This document shows, piece after piece, positions 1 to 6,899 of a stretch of 8,729 nt of DNA (position 1 is the first letter of the stretch; the number at the start of each line of letters is the position of its first letter). Origin of the DNA: Bacillota bacterium (lineage in GTDB: Bacteria > Bacillota > Clostridia > Tissierellales > Sedimentibacteraceae); contig JARBUP010000109.1 of NCBI GenBank assembly GCA_029239575.1, forward strand, positions 1 through 8,729, given 5' to 3'. A model generated the notes under the pieces. The model had not been told where the DNA came from and did not search any database. It was given only the letters and a program-made list of their open reading frames with translations. The translations under genes and the position numbers were made by a program.

Positions 1-92
1 TATTCTCTGTCATTTATTTCAACACTGTCCCAACAACCGGATAAAACAAATACTAATGCTAAAATATTTAAAATTAAAATTAATTTTTTCAT
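1..92 (-). CDS. gerC: Ger(x)C family germination lipoprotein, N-terminal fragment cut by the window edge
   Basis: Thirty codons are visible, starting at the ATG at 92-90 and running off the left edge. The product opens with MKK, a hydrophobic stretch, and then the lipobox LSGC with the lipidated cysteine at residue 20. This is followed at once by WDSVEINDR, which matches the GCWDxxEIN start typical of mature Ger(x)C proteins. In the family this subunit is a lipoprotein anchored to the outer face of the spore inner membrane, working with the A and B subunits in nutrient sensing. A GGAGAG ribosome binding site lies 5 bases or so before the ATG. The gap from the gerB stop codon is only 16 bp, so it is the distal gene of the same operon. 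The remainder (normally about 350-400 residues) is outside the window, so intactness cannot be judged. Confidence 0.9.
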   Translation of the reverse strand, partial: MKKLILILNILALVFVLSGCWDSVEINDRE

Positions 93-108
93 AATCTCTC
101 CATTCTAA

Positions 109-1197
109 TTATTGGGTTAAAAACTTTCGCCTTCTATTTTCCCAAAACACAATAATTAAAGGTATTAATAAATTTGCTGCGCTAACAAAATAAGCTGGTA
201 TTTTTATGTATGGGTATAACATATACATCCCTGGTAGTAAACCTGCTAATATATATACTATTGGAATTTGAATGAATGTAAAATAACCTATTTCTCTTGT
301 TTCAAATGTTTCCTGTATAGCAAGATTTGTGAAATACATCAAAATACAAATACTTGTAAATGTTATAATGATTTGTAAAGATAACCCTACTATTTCAGTA
401 CTTTCAAAGAAAAAACCTGGTATGTTTACAAATTTCATTATAGACAAGAAAGGCCAAACTAAATGACTTGCTTCTTTTATACCAAACTTAATTATTATTA
501 ATATATAACATGCTATATACAATATCATGCTGATTATAATAAACTTTTTATTTAACACCATATTTTTTTCTGATTTATCAACATGTCTATTTGAAAACAT
601 CAATATAGAATATCCAAAAAAGCTTATTAATATAGTCGGCAATGCATTTACTACACCATATAAATCAACAGGATATATAGGAAATACATTTGTATAATCA
701 GAATAATATGTTGAAAAAATTATTACTGCTATATATGGAATCAGAGCAATCAATATAGTTATATGTGTTATTTGAGCAATAGTTTGAATTCCTTTTTTAG
801 CTGCATATGATGCTGTTAATAAAATAGAAATTATTAAAACTTTAATTGGAGTATTAAATAACATTAAATATTTAATTTGTTCTGCAAAATCTTTTATTAA
901 AAGGCTATTAGCTAAAATAAATAAAACTATGTAATAAATACCTATTATTTTAGTAACATAATTGGGAAATAAATTTCTTGAAATTCCTATTATAGTTTTA
1001 TTCTCATAACTGTTCATCACTTTATTGATTGGGCTAATTGTTAATACTAAAATTATTGTACCCAATATAATGGATATCCAGCCAACAGGTCCATCAACTT
1101 CGGACAATATATTAGGCATTAACATTGTCTGAAAAACAAAAGATATTAATAATAATATACATGCATTTTGATGTGACGTAATTTCATTATCAAACAT
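109..1197 (-). CDS. gerB: Spore germinant receptor subunit B (GerB-type permease, APC superfamily)
   Basis: This is a 362-residue, very hydrophobic protein with about ten predicted membrane segments. The first spans roughly residues 11-30 and the last roughly 332-352, and a basic tail (ENRRRKF) follows. Length and topology fit the endospore germination permease family, the B subunit thought to bind the germinant in the spore inner membrane. The N-terminal pattern of a short polar leader, a helix, then an LSEVDGPVGW-like segment is typical. The start codon overlaps the gerA stop by one base (TAATG). The upstream AGAAGGGG inside the end of gerA serves as ribosome binding site, implying translational coupling. 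No frameshift or stop is seen. Germinant specificity cannot be read from the sequence. Confidence 0.93.
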   Translation of the reverse strand: MFDNEITSHQNACILLLISFVFQTMLMPNILSEVDGPVGWISIILGTIILVLTISPINKVMNSYENKTIIGISRNLFPNYVTKIIGIYYIVLFILANSLLIKDFAEQIKYLMLFNTPIKVLIISILLTASYAAKKGIQTIAQITHITILIALIPYIAVIIFSTYYSDYTNVFPIYPVDLYGVVNALPTILISFFGYSILMFSNRHVDKSEKNMVLNKKFIIISMILYIACYILIIIKFGIKEASHLVWPFLSIMKFVNIPGFFFESTEIVGLSLQIIITFTSICILMYFTNLAIQETFETREIGYFTFIQIPIVYILAGLLPGMYMLYPYIKIPAYFVSAANLLIPLIIVFWENRRRKFLTQ

Positions 1198-2696
1198 TAT
1201 AACCCCTTCTCTCTTTTAGATTTTAAATATTGTGGTGTATGAACCATGTTTTGAATTTTAGGTCTCACAACTGTATCCTTCAAATCAGATTTAAATTCTA
1301 TAAAGTTTGAAAAAGGAGACATGTAATGGAATCCGAAACTTTTTAATGTACATAGATGTATAATCAATATGCAAAGACCTATTGAAACTCCAAACAAACC
1401 CATAACTGCTGCAACTATTATAAATAGAAATCTTACAAGCCTTAAAGATGATCCAAAGTTATAACTTGGAATTGCAAATGAAGCTAATGCTGTTAATGAT
1501 ACAACTATAACTGCTACTGGGGTTATTAAACCTGCTGTAACAGCAGCTTGACCAATAACTAAACCACCTACTAAACCTATGGTAGAACCAACTGGAGTTG
1601 TTATTCTGAGTGATGCTTCTCTTACAAGCTCTATTGTAAATTCCATTAAAAATGCTTCAAACCACGCTGGAAATGGAACATTTGCTCTTGATGCTGCTAC
1701 GAACAATGCAAGTTCCGTTGGTAACAGATTTGGATGAAATTCAGATATCGCAACATACAAAGCTGGAAGAAGCAATGTTATTGGTAAAGCAAAATATCTT
1801 ATTATACGAATCATACATGATGGAAGCCATCGTTCATAATAATCTTCTGAAGATTGCATAAAAGAAGTAAATGTCGCAGGTGCCATTAAAACTGATGGTG
1901 AGTTATCTATTGCTATTACAACTCTTCCTTCTAATAACGCTGAAGCTGCAGCATCAGGTCTTTCTGTATTCTCCACTTGTGGAAATGGTGAATAATTATC
2001 ATCTTCTATTAATTCTTCTATGTACGCACTTTCAAGCACAGCATCTATTTCAATATTATTTAATCTTTTTTCTACTGCTTCAAGTGCTGTTTTGTTAACT
2101 ATGTCATCTATATAAATTACTGCAACATCTGTTTTACTTCTGTTACCTATTTGCATGTATTTTACTTTTAATTTTGGATCCCTTATTCTTCTTCTTATGA
2201 GAGTTATAGTAACTTTCATAGTTTCATTGAAACCATCCCTTGCTCCTCTTAAAACTGTTTCAGAAGCAGGTTCTGAAATTCCCCTCATTGGCCATCCTCT
2301 TGAGGACAGCATTATTGCTTTTGAACAAGTATCTATAAACAGAATAGTCTCTCCCGAAAGTACTTTATCCACAGCTTCTTCAATTGTAAGAAGAACTGCT
2401 ATTTCTGTTATGGCTATGCTTGCTTTTGCAACAGCTCCTTGAAGTTCTTTTTCAGGGTTTTTATCAAGTTGTTCAACATTTAAATTGACCATTAGTTTTT
2501 CCACAGCAAATTCACTCACTGCTTCTTTGTTGGTCATTCCATCAACATATACAACTGCCATTTTAAGCTTTTCATTTTGCCCTGCGTCAAAATTTCTATA
2601 AATGATGTCATCAGCATTTTTAAATATTTCTTTTAATGTAGTTATATTTTTATTTAACTCTTTTTCAATTGGTGTTTTTACAGTATTATTTTTCAT
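1197..2696 (-). CDS. gerA: Spore germinant receptor subunit A (GerA family)
   Basis: The product has 499 residues, normal for the family. A soluble N-terminal region (about 1-290) carries family signatures: SEPASETVLRGARDGFNE at about 141-158, and EGRVVIAIDNSPSVLMAP at about 256-273. The C-terminal part has several membrane segments (about 302-320, 325-340, 372-410 and 420-450), including TTPVGSTIGLVGGLVIGQAA at 366-385, one of the most conserved stretches in GerA proteins. It ends in a hydrophilic cytosolic tail. With GerB and GerC it forms the inner-membrane receptor complex that starts germination, and recent work on the family proposes that GerA subunits assemble an ion channel. The ATG follows the upstream small gene by 8 bp, and its GGGGG ribosome binding site overlaps that gene's TAG stop, again suggesting coupling. 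Confidence 0.96.
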   Translation of the reverse strand: MKNNTVKTPIEKELNKNITTLKEIFKNADDIIYRNFDAGQNEKLKMAVVYVDGMTNKEAVSEFAVEKLMVNLNVEQLDKNPEKELQGAVAKASIAITEIAVLLTIEEAVDKVLSGETILFIDTCSKAIMLSSRGWPMRGISEPASETVLRGARDGFNETMKVTITLIRRRIRDPKLKVKYMQIGNRSKTDVAVIYIDDIVNKTALEAVEKRLNNIEIDAVLESAYIEELIEDDNYSPFPQVENTERPDAAASALLEGRVVIAIDNSPSVLMAPATFTSFMQSSEDYYERWLPSCMIRIIRYFALPITLLLPALYVAISEFHPNLLPTELALFVAASRANVPFPAWFEAFLMEFTIELVREASLRITTPVGSTIGLVGGLVIGQAAVTAGLITPVAVIVVSLTALASFAIPSYNFGSSLRLVRFLFIIVAAVMGLFGVSIGLCILIIHLCTLKSFGFHYMSPFSNFIEFKSDLKDTVVRPKIQNMVHTPQYLKSKREKGL

Positions 2697-2704
2697 GTGA
2701 CCCC

Positions 2705-2908
2705 CTATATAACTTTTATTACAACTAAAGCAACTATTGTTAATATTCCATACAATATGCCCGTATATTTAGCTATTTTATAATCTTTATGGTAATTATC
2801 TCTTTTAAATTGTTTGCTATTTACAAAAATTAAAAAGTAACTTATTATTAAAAATATAATTAATATTTCAGTACTTAAAATTCGTCTTACTTCATTTATA
2901 AAAAACAT
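2705..2908 (-). CDS. Small two-helix membrane protein, candidate germinant receptor D subunit
   Basis: The product has 67 residues with two hydrophobic segments, about 13-29 and 48-66. A short charged loop (SKQFKRDNYHKDYK) joins them, so a hairpin topology with both ends on the same side is likely. An AGGAGG ribosome binding site stands 4 bases before the ATG, and the gene is 8 bp ahead of gerA, so it is a real first gene of the operon. In Bacillus, some ger operons encode a D subunit of about 70-80 residues with two membrane helices that modulates receptor activity. Size, topology and position match that class, but I see no diagnostic motif, so the assignment rests on architecture and context. 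It could instead be an unrelated small membrane protein. Confidence 0.7.
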   Translation of the reverse strand: MFFINEVRRILSTEILIIFLIISYFLIFVNSKQFKRDNYHKDYKIAKYTGILYGILTIVALVVIKVI

Positions 2909-2930
2909 ATAACCTCCTGATATGGATTAT

Positions 2931-2964
2931 TGGGGACTGTCCTATTACCAAGGAGATGCCCCCA
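2931..2964. repeat. GC-rich imperfect hairpin, REP-like repeat fragment
   Basis: The 34 bases begin TGGGGACTGTCCT and end AGGAGATGCCCCCA. The outer TGGGG/CCCCA and inner TCCT/AGGA pairs give a hairpin with a mismatched middle. Its base composition is strikingly GC-rich against the surrounding AT-rich DNA. GGGGACTGTCC-type ends resemble dispersed REP-like palindromes seen in many clostridial genomes. On the minus strand it would sit in the 5' leader of the ger operon mRNA, about 20 bases ahead of the first ribosome binding site. Whether it is repeated elsewhere cannot be seen here. Confidence 0.45.
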
Positions 2965-2989
2965 TTCACCAATTCTTACCCTCGACTGT

Positions 2990-3020
2990 TAATATTTACA
3001 AAAATAGGAATTTTTATTCC
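2990..3020 (-). promoter_or_regulatory. Possible sigma-G promoter of the ger operon
   Basis: On the minus strand the -35-like GGAATA (3020-3015) and the -10-like AATATTA (2996-2990) are separated by 18 bases. This resembles the sigma-G pattern (TGAATA, 17-18 bases, CATACTA), with five of seven -10 positions matching. It lies about 82 bp upstream of the first ATG. ger operons are normally transcribed in the forespore by sigma-G, which makes the match plausible. In DNA this AT-rich, chance similarity is easy, so confidence is low. Confidence 0.3.
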
Positions 3021-3159
3021 ATTTTTTATAAAATATATTAAAATTATTTTTTTCTTATTAGTCTTTAACATTAAAATATATTAAAAAACCCTTATATTGC
3101 AGTCTATTTGCAATTTTATCACTAACTACTTCTATGTGAATTTGGAATTAATTTTGCAT

Positions 3160-3182
3160 AAAAAAGGCATATTCTATGCTTT
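3160..3182 (-). terminator. Second terminator-type hairpin behind the transporter gene
   Basis: Read on the minus strand, GCATA-GAA-TATGC forms a short stem (extendable to AAAGCATA with one bulged base) followed by CTTTTTT. The U-tract is good but the stem is short and AT-rich. It stands just downstream of the stronger hairpin at 3188-3232 and may act as a back-up terminator. Confidence 0.5.
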
Positions 3183-3187
3183 CCTAT

Positions 3188-3232
3188 AAAATAAAAATAA
3201 GTCATAGAACAAAGCTTGTCCTATGACTTATT
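3188..3232 (-). terminator. Terminator hairpin of the AtoE-type transporter gene
   Basis: A perfect 12-bp inverted repeat (AATAAGTCATAG / CTATGACTTATT, 3196-3207 and 3221-3232) is extended by a further ACAA/TTGT pairing across one mismatch, leaving a 3-base loop. On the minus strand the stem is followed by a T-rich run (TTTTATTTT). It lies about 77 bp past the transporter stop codon. Together with the second hairpin it suggests that the transporter is transcribed alone and does not read into the ger operon. Confidence 0.7.
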
Positions 3233-3309
3233 GAAAATAAACTATTAGTGTTACAGTAAATATATGAATCTGGTTATACTTTCAGCCTTTTTAGTATTAT
3301 TATTTCTTT

Positions 3310-4680
3310 CTACCACATTATTGCCCATACTCCAAAGAATATAGCTGTAAGTGCTATAAAGAATATTATACAGTATCCCATAATATCTTTCATTTTAAGT
3401 CCTGCAATTCCAAGTAATGGTATAGCCCAGAATGGCTGAATAATATTTGATATAGTTTCTCCAGATGTAAATGCTATTACAAATTTATTAGGGTCTAATC
3501 CTAAATTTAATGCAGCTTGTCCTAAAGGCTCACCAGCAACCATAAATATTCCACCTGATGAAGGTACAAAGAAGTTAACTATAGCCATAGCTATATAACA
3601 CCAGTATGGATAAGTTGCTGCTGTTGATATACTTGCAAAGAAGTTAGCAATTAAAGCAACAAGACCAGAAGCACCCATCATACCTTGAATTCCTGCATAA
3701 AATGGGAATTGAATAACAACTCCAAATGCACTCCTAACCCCTTCTTCTGCTGCAGTTAATAAATTACGTGGAGTACCATGAAGAATTATTGCAATCATTA
3801 AAAGAATAAAGTTCATAACGTCAAGAGTTAAATCAAATCCTTTAGTTGCAAACCAATATCCTATGTAAATTAAACCTCCTACACCTATAATTAAATTCAA
3901 AATAGGATTATTATCTATTTTTTCAGCAGGAGTCATGTTCTTTTTGTCTTTTGTTATTGCTATTTCATTTTCTTTATCTTGTGCAGCAAATCTATCTAAA
4001 ATTTCTTTATCCATTTCAGGAGTTTTGTCTTTATCTGGATGAATTAAAGCTGCTAAAAGAGGAACTACTATTATAAGTCCTAATACTTGCGCAATAAGTA
4101 ATGATGGTTCAAAAACTGTTTTACTTAAAGGAATTAAGCCAAGTAATTTTTCTAAAAAATAACCTGGAGTATTTACCATTAAGAATTCAGAACCAGAAAT
4201 TCCAAATAATCCACAAGTAATAGCTCCAGTATAAGCTACTGCAACATATAATTTAAAATCAACTTTCCTTAAATTTTGAGCCACAGTTCTTGCTAAAATA
4301 GCTCCAGCTACTAAACCAAGACCCCAGCTTATCCAACCTAAAATAGCACTACATATTGCAATGAAAACTACACCTTGTACAGCATTTTTAGGAATTTTAC
4401 AAATTTTTACTAAAAAGCGCTTTGCAAGTGGTGCACTGGCTACCATATAACCAGTAGCAATTATTAATGTCATTTGCATACTAAATGCTAAGAATCCCCA
4501 GAATCCTTTACCCCAATATGCGATCATATTTAAAGCACTTGAATCAGTTAATGTAATACCTCCTATAAAAGTTATAATTGTTAATATCATTGCAAATACA
4601 ATTGCGTCCGGCATAAATTTATCCATACCAATGTTCAAAGCTTTTGCTAGCTTTCTTAAGCCACTTCTAATAGACTTCAT
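3310..4680 (-). CDS. atoE: AtoE-family short-chain fatty acid transporter
   Basis: The 456-residue integral membrane protein closely resembles E. coli AtoE over its length. Matching blocks are WGKGFWGFLAFSMQMTLII (56-74), FPFYAGIQGMMG (325-336), VNFFVPSSGG (368-377) and QPFWAIPLLGIAGLKMKDIM (415-434). The family is implicated in uptake of short-chain fatty acids such as acetoacetate or butyrate across the cytoplasmic membrane. Direction and substrate here are inferred, and export is possible in a fermenter. A charged linker at about 213-256 divides the hydrophobic N- and C-terminal blocks. The ATG at 4680-4678 is preceded by an AAGGAGAG ribosome binding site. It is probably monocistronic, with a sigma-54 promoter in front and terminators behind. 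The neighbouring sigma-54 activator gene and the thiolase suggest a short-chain fatty acid or acetoacetate utilisation module, as in the E. coli ato system, although no CoA-transferase is visible. Confidence 0.92.
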   Translation of the reverse strand: MKSIRSGLRKLAKALNIGMDKFMPDAIVFAMILTIITFIGGITLTDSSALNMIAYWGKGFWGFLAFSMQMTLIIATGYMVASAPLAKRFLVKICKIPKNAVQGVVFIAICSAILGWISWGLGLVAGAILARTVAQNLRKVDFKLYVAVAYTGAITCGLFGISGSEFLMVNTPGYFLEKLLGLIPLSKTVFEPSLLIAQVLGLIIVVPLLAALIHPDKDKTPEMDKEILDRFAAQDKENEIAITKDKKNMTPAEKIDNNPILNLIIGVGGLIYIGYWFATKGFDLTLDVMNFILLMIAIILHGTPRNLLTAAEEGVRSAFGVVIQFPFYAGIQGMMGASGLVALIANFFASISTAATYPYWCYIAMAIVNFFVPSSGGIFMVAGEPLGQAALNLGLDPNKFVIAFTSGETISNIIQPFWAIPLLGIAGLKMKDIMGYCIIFFIALTAIFFGVWAIMW

Positions 4681-4717
4681 ATATTATCACTCTCCTTATT
4701 TTTTATAGTTTCCTACA

Positions 4718-4735
4718 TAGCATATACTGTGCCAA
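4718..4735 (-). promoter_or_regulatory. Sigma-54 (-24/-12) promoter of the transporter gene
   Basis: On the minus strand the sequence reads TTGGCAC-AGTAT-ATGCTA. The invariant GG (4733-4732) and GC (4721-4720) are exactly ten bases apart, as sigma-54 requires. Against the consensus TGGCAC-N5-TTGCA the -24 half is perfect and the -12 half has one mismatch at its first base and keeps GC. Transcription would begin about 12 bases past the GC, near 4708, giving a leader of about 28 bases that includes the ribosome binding site. A sigma-54 activator gene lies immediately upstream. Confidence 0.85.
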
Positions 4736-4842
4736 ATAAAGGAAGTTTTTGCTTGTTATTAATTTAACATTACAATTTCAACATAAAAAAATCCCAAACA
4801 TTTTTCATGACTTAATTTAACAATATTAATTTATATAACTAA

Positions 4843-4892
4843 ATATGCAAAAATGCGTACAATTGCAAAAATGCATATGCAAATGTACGCAT
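4843..4892. promoter_or_regulatory. Enhancer-like operator cluster upstream of the transporter promoter
   Basis: Two 18-bp palindrome-type sites stand back to back: ATATGCA-AAAA-TGCGTAC (4843-4860) and AATTGCA-AAAA-TGCATAT (4861-4878). A further half-site, GTACGCA, follows at 4885-4891. A perfect 9-bp inverted repeat, ATGCGTACA (4853-4861) and TGTACGCAT (4884-4892), and the palindrome TGCATATGCA (4872-4881) overlap them. The cluster begins 108 bp upstream of the -24 element, a typical distance for the upstream sites of a sigma-54 activator. It ends 12 bp from the activator's stop codon. The same 18-bp pattern recurs at 7060 and 8635. I infer that it binds the adjacent activator. Confidence 0.7.
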
Positions 4893-4904
4893 GAGATATA
4901 AACA

Positions 4905-6641
4905 CTATATTTTATATTTTTGTTTTTTTCTTACTAAAGTTGATATATCTATTCCTAAGCTAATTGAAGCTTCTTTCATATTTTTAGATACTATTAACGT
5001 TTTTTCAATTATTTCTTTTTCAAATTCATCAACTTGTTCTTTGAGTGGTTTATTGTTGTTCACTGTATTTATATTGTTTAATATAACTGAATTTTCATTT
5101 GTATTTATATTTGTTTCATTTTGCATTAAATTTTCTCTAAAAATTTCCGAGTCAATTTTAGTATCATCGGACATTAAAACAATACGTTCAATTAAATTTT
5201 TCATTTCTCTAATATTACCCGGCCATGGATATAATAAAAAACTTTCTAAACAATTAGGTGTAAAATAGCAGTTTTTTCCGTACTTATTATTGTAATATTC
5301 TATAAACTGCTGGGATAAAGGTATTATATCTTCTTTTCTTTGCCTTATAGGTGGAATTACAAACCTAACTACATTTAATCTATAATATAAGTCAGCTCTA
5401 AACTTTTTTTCATCCACAAGTTTTTTTAATTCTACGTTTGTAGCTGCTATAACCCTTGCATTAAACTCAACAGGTTTTATTCCTCCGATTCTATAAAACA
5501 TTTTATCATTTAGCGCGCTTAAAAGTTTTACTTGCAAAGTGTACGGCATATCACCTATTTCATCTAAATATAATATTCCACCACTTGCTTCTTCAAAAAG
5601 GCCTTTTTTACCACCTTTATTGGCACCTGTAAATGCTCCTTCTTCATAACCAAAAAATTCTGACTCTAATAAATGTTCCGGTACAGCACCACAATTAATT
5701 TTTATAAACTTCCCGCTACTTACACTGCTGTACATTTTATATATATTAGTTGCTATAAAATCTTTTCCTACACCTGTTTCTCCTAAAATTAAAATTGTAC
5801 TGTCAACAGATGCAACCTTTTTTGCTTTATCATATATTTTTTTCATTTTATCATTATAAACAACTATTTCAGCATCTTTGCCAAACTCTTGCGGCTTAAT
5901 ATTATAATTATTTCTGCTTTTAATAAATAAATTATCTTCTTTAGCTATTGTTTTCATCAACACTTCCAGTTCGGAAACATCTCTTATTACAGCAATAGTT
6001 TTAGCAAGTTTGCCATTTTCATCATATATGGGTGAACCCGATACAAGGCATCTTTGCCCTTTATAATAATTATTTATCGTAGTAACAGGTCCATTCGTTT
6101 CAATAACTTTAGCACAGCATGAATTAGGTAAAATATCAAAACTTCTTAGTTCATAAACCGTTTTACCAATTACTTGTTCCCTTGTTAAACCGGACAAATT
6201 TAGAAAAGCATCATTAACATATATTGTTGTACCTTCTTCATCAGTTATATAAATACCATCATCTAATTTATTAAACATTTCATTGTATAAATACTGCTGG
6301 GTGTTTAACCTTTGAATTTGTTTTTCTAATTCACTGTCTAAAGAAAAATCATGGAAAAAAAATGCATTAAGTTCGTAATTATAAATTTTTATTTCTTCCT
6401 GCATTACATAATAAATAGAATTATCCCCATATCTTACTGGATAAAGTTCTTGTTTTTTATCAACTTTTATATCTTGAAAAAAAACAGTAACTTTTTTATT
6501 CAAAATATCACTTAAACTTAGACCTATAAACTTTTTAAACAATTCATTACAATATAAAATATTGTATTTATCATCTGTTAATATATATCCTGTATTTAAA
6601 TTATTTTTATCAATATTATTTTGATTATTAACTTTTTCCAT
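4905..6641 (-). CDS. PAS-domain sigma-54-dependent transcriptional activator
   Basis: The product has 578 residues. Two PAS-type sensor regions lie at about 15-110 (degenerate) and 115-228 (well formed, with DGIYITDEEGTTIYVNDAF). The sigma-54 AAA+ domain spans about 256-492: Walker A GETGVGKD (287-294), the sigma-54-contacting loop GAFTGA (335-340), Walker B ILYLDE (356-361), arginine-finger region FRADLYYRLN (414-423) and WPGNIREM (473-480). An Asn-rich linker (about 508-531) leads to a C-terminal Fis-type helix-turn-helix (about 554-578, ending STLVRKKQKYKI). There is no receiver domain, so unlike E. coli AtoC it is not a phosphorelay regulator. The PAS domains probably sense a small ligand or redox state directly. 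An AGAAGG ribosome binding site supports the ATG at 6641. All catalytic motifs are intact, so it should be functional. Its most likely target is the sigma-54 promoter of the adjacent transporter. Confidence 0.93.
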   Translation of the reverse strand: MEKVNNQNNIDKNNLNTGYILTDDKYNILYCNELFKKFIGLSLSDILNKKVTVFFQDIKVDKKQELYPVRYGDNSIYYVMQEEIKIYNYELNAFFFHDFSLDSELEKQIQRLNTQQYLYNEMFNKLDDGIYITDEEGTTIYVNDAFLNLSGLTREQVIGKTVYELRSFDILPNSCCAKVIETNGPVTTINNYYKGQRCLVSGSPIYDENGKLAKTIAVIRDVSELEVLMKTIAKEDNLFIKSRNNYNIKPQEFGKDAEIVVYNDKMKKIYDKAKKVASVDSTILILGETGVGKDFIATNIYKMYSSVSSGKFIKINCGAVPEHLLESEFFGYEEGAFTGANKGGKKGLFEEASGGILYLDEIGDMPYTLQVKLLSALNDKMFYRIGGIKPVEFNARVIAATNVELKKLVDEKKFRADLYYRLNVVRFVIPPIRQRKEDIIPLSQQFIEYYNNKYGKNCYFTPNCLESFLLYPWPGNIREMKNLIERIVLMSDDTKIDSEIFRENLMQNETNINTNENSVILNNINTVNNNKPLKEQVDEFEKEIIEKTLIVSKNMKEASISLGIDISTLVRKKQKYKI

Positions 6642-6705
6642 TTTATTTTCCTTCTTGTTGCAAGTTTGAATAGATAGATAAAACCCAATAAGCTAAACTG
6701 CGACT

Positions 6706-6779
6706 TGTCATCCTGAGCGATAGCGAAGGATCTTATAATTTTAACGTTTTTAGATTCTTCGCTCACACTCAGAATGACA
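6706..6779. repeat. Imperfect inverted repeat, dispersed REP/MITE-like element
   Basis: Two 28-base arms (6706-6733 and 6752-6779) pair at 23 of 28 positions around an 18-base spacer. The arms start TGTCATCCTGAGCGA and end TCACTCAGAATGACA-like on the other side. A weaker outer pair, ACCCAA (6683-6688) and TTGGGT (6792-6797), extends the structure. TGTCATYCTGAGCG...GCGAAGRATCT palindromes are a familiar dispersed repeat in many bacterial genomes, including clostridia. It is more GC-rich than its surroundings. If the minus promoter at 6813-6841 is real, the element is transcribed in the leader of the activator mRNA. No transposase is associated. Confidence 0.75.
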
Positions 6780-6812
6780 GATATATACTTTTTGGGTAAT
6801 ATCCATATATTT

Positions 6813-6841
6813 ATTATATATTTTTACAAAATTAGTGTTAT
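6813..6841 (-). promoter_or_regulatory. Candidate sigma-70-type promoter of the activator gene
   Basis: On the minus strand the -35-like ATAACA (6841-6836, four of six matches) stands 17 bases from a perfect TATAAT (6818-6813). Transcription would start near 6806, leaving a leader of about 165 bases that contains the inverted repeat at 6706-6779. AT-richness makes chance matches likely, so support is moderate. Confidence 0.4.
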
Positions 6842-6857
6842 TTTTTAACAATTTTAA

Positions 6858-6886
6858 TTGATATTATATAAAAATTATGGTATTAT
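6858..6886 (+). promoter_or_regulatory. Candidate sigma-70-type promoter of the thiolase gene
   Basis: TTGATA (6858-6863), a 17-base spacer and TATTAT (6881-6886) make a strong housekeeping-type promoter, each hexamer matching consensus at five of six positions. An extended -10 TG (TGG before TATTAT) adds support. The predicted start is near 6893, which leaves an unusually long leader of about 257 bases before the thiolase ATG. It stands back to back with the candidate activator promoter. A closer promoter in the AT-rich DNA after 7078 cannot be excluded. Confidence 0.6.
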
Positions 6887-6899
6887 TTATAACTGTGAG

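Larger units (their letters stand above)
2909..3309. other. Intergenic region between ger operon and transporter gene
   Basis: This 401-bp AT-rich stretch has no credible coding frame. It holds the presumed promoter and leader of the ger operon (minus strand), a GC-rich REP-like hairpin near the operon start, and two terminator-type hairpins behind the transporter gene. All are listed separately. Bases 3021-3159 and 3233-3309 show nothing I can assign. Confidence 0.7.

Noticed and set aside
1652..2442. Three open frames of 69-95 codons on the plus strand opposite gerA
   Set aside because: They are antisense to a clearly conserved gene, lack good ribosome binding sites and encode Leu-rich, family-less sequences typical of reading the opposite strand of a membrane protein gene.
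3155..3179. TGCATA and GCATA pieces downstream of the transporter as a further copy of the shared palindrome
   Set aside because: The arms are not arranged with the 4-bp spacer seen at the other sites, and the sequence is better explained as a terminator hairpin.
4891..5268. Plus-strand frame of 125 codons opposite the end of the activator gene
   Set aside because: It overlaps the operator cluster and the conserved AAA+/HTH coding region in antisense, has no ribosome binding site and has low-complexity Phe/Ile/Ser composition.
6701..6724. GG-N10-GC on the minus strand upstream of the activator as a sigma-54 promoter
   Set aside because: The spacing fits, but the surrounding bases (AGGATG and TCGCA) match the -24/-12 consensus poorly and the sequence is part of the dispersed-type inverted repeat.
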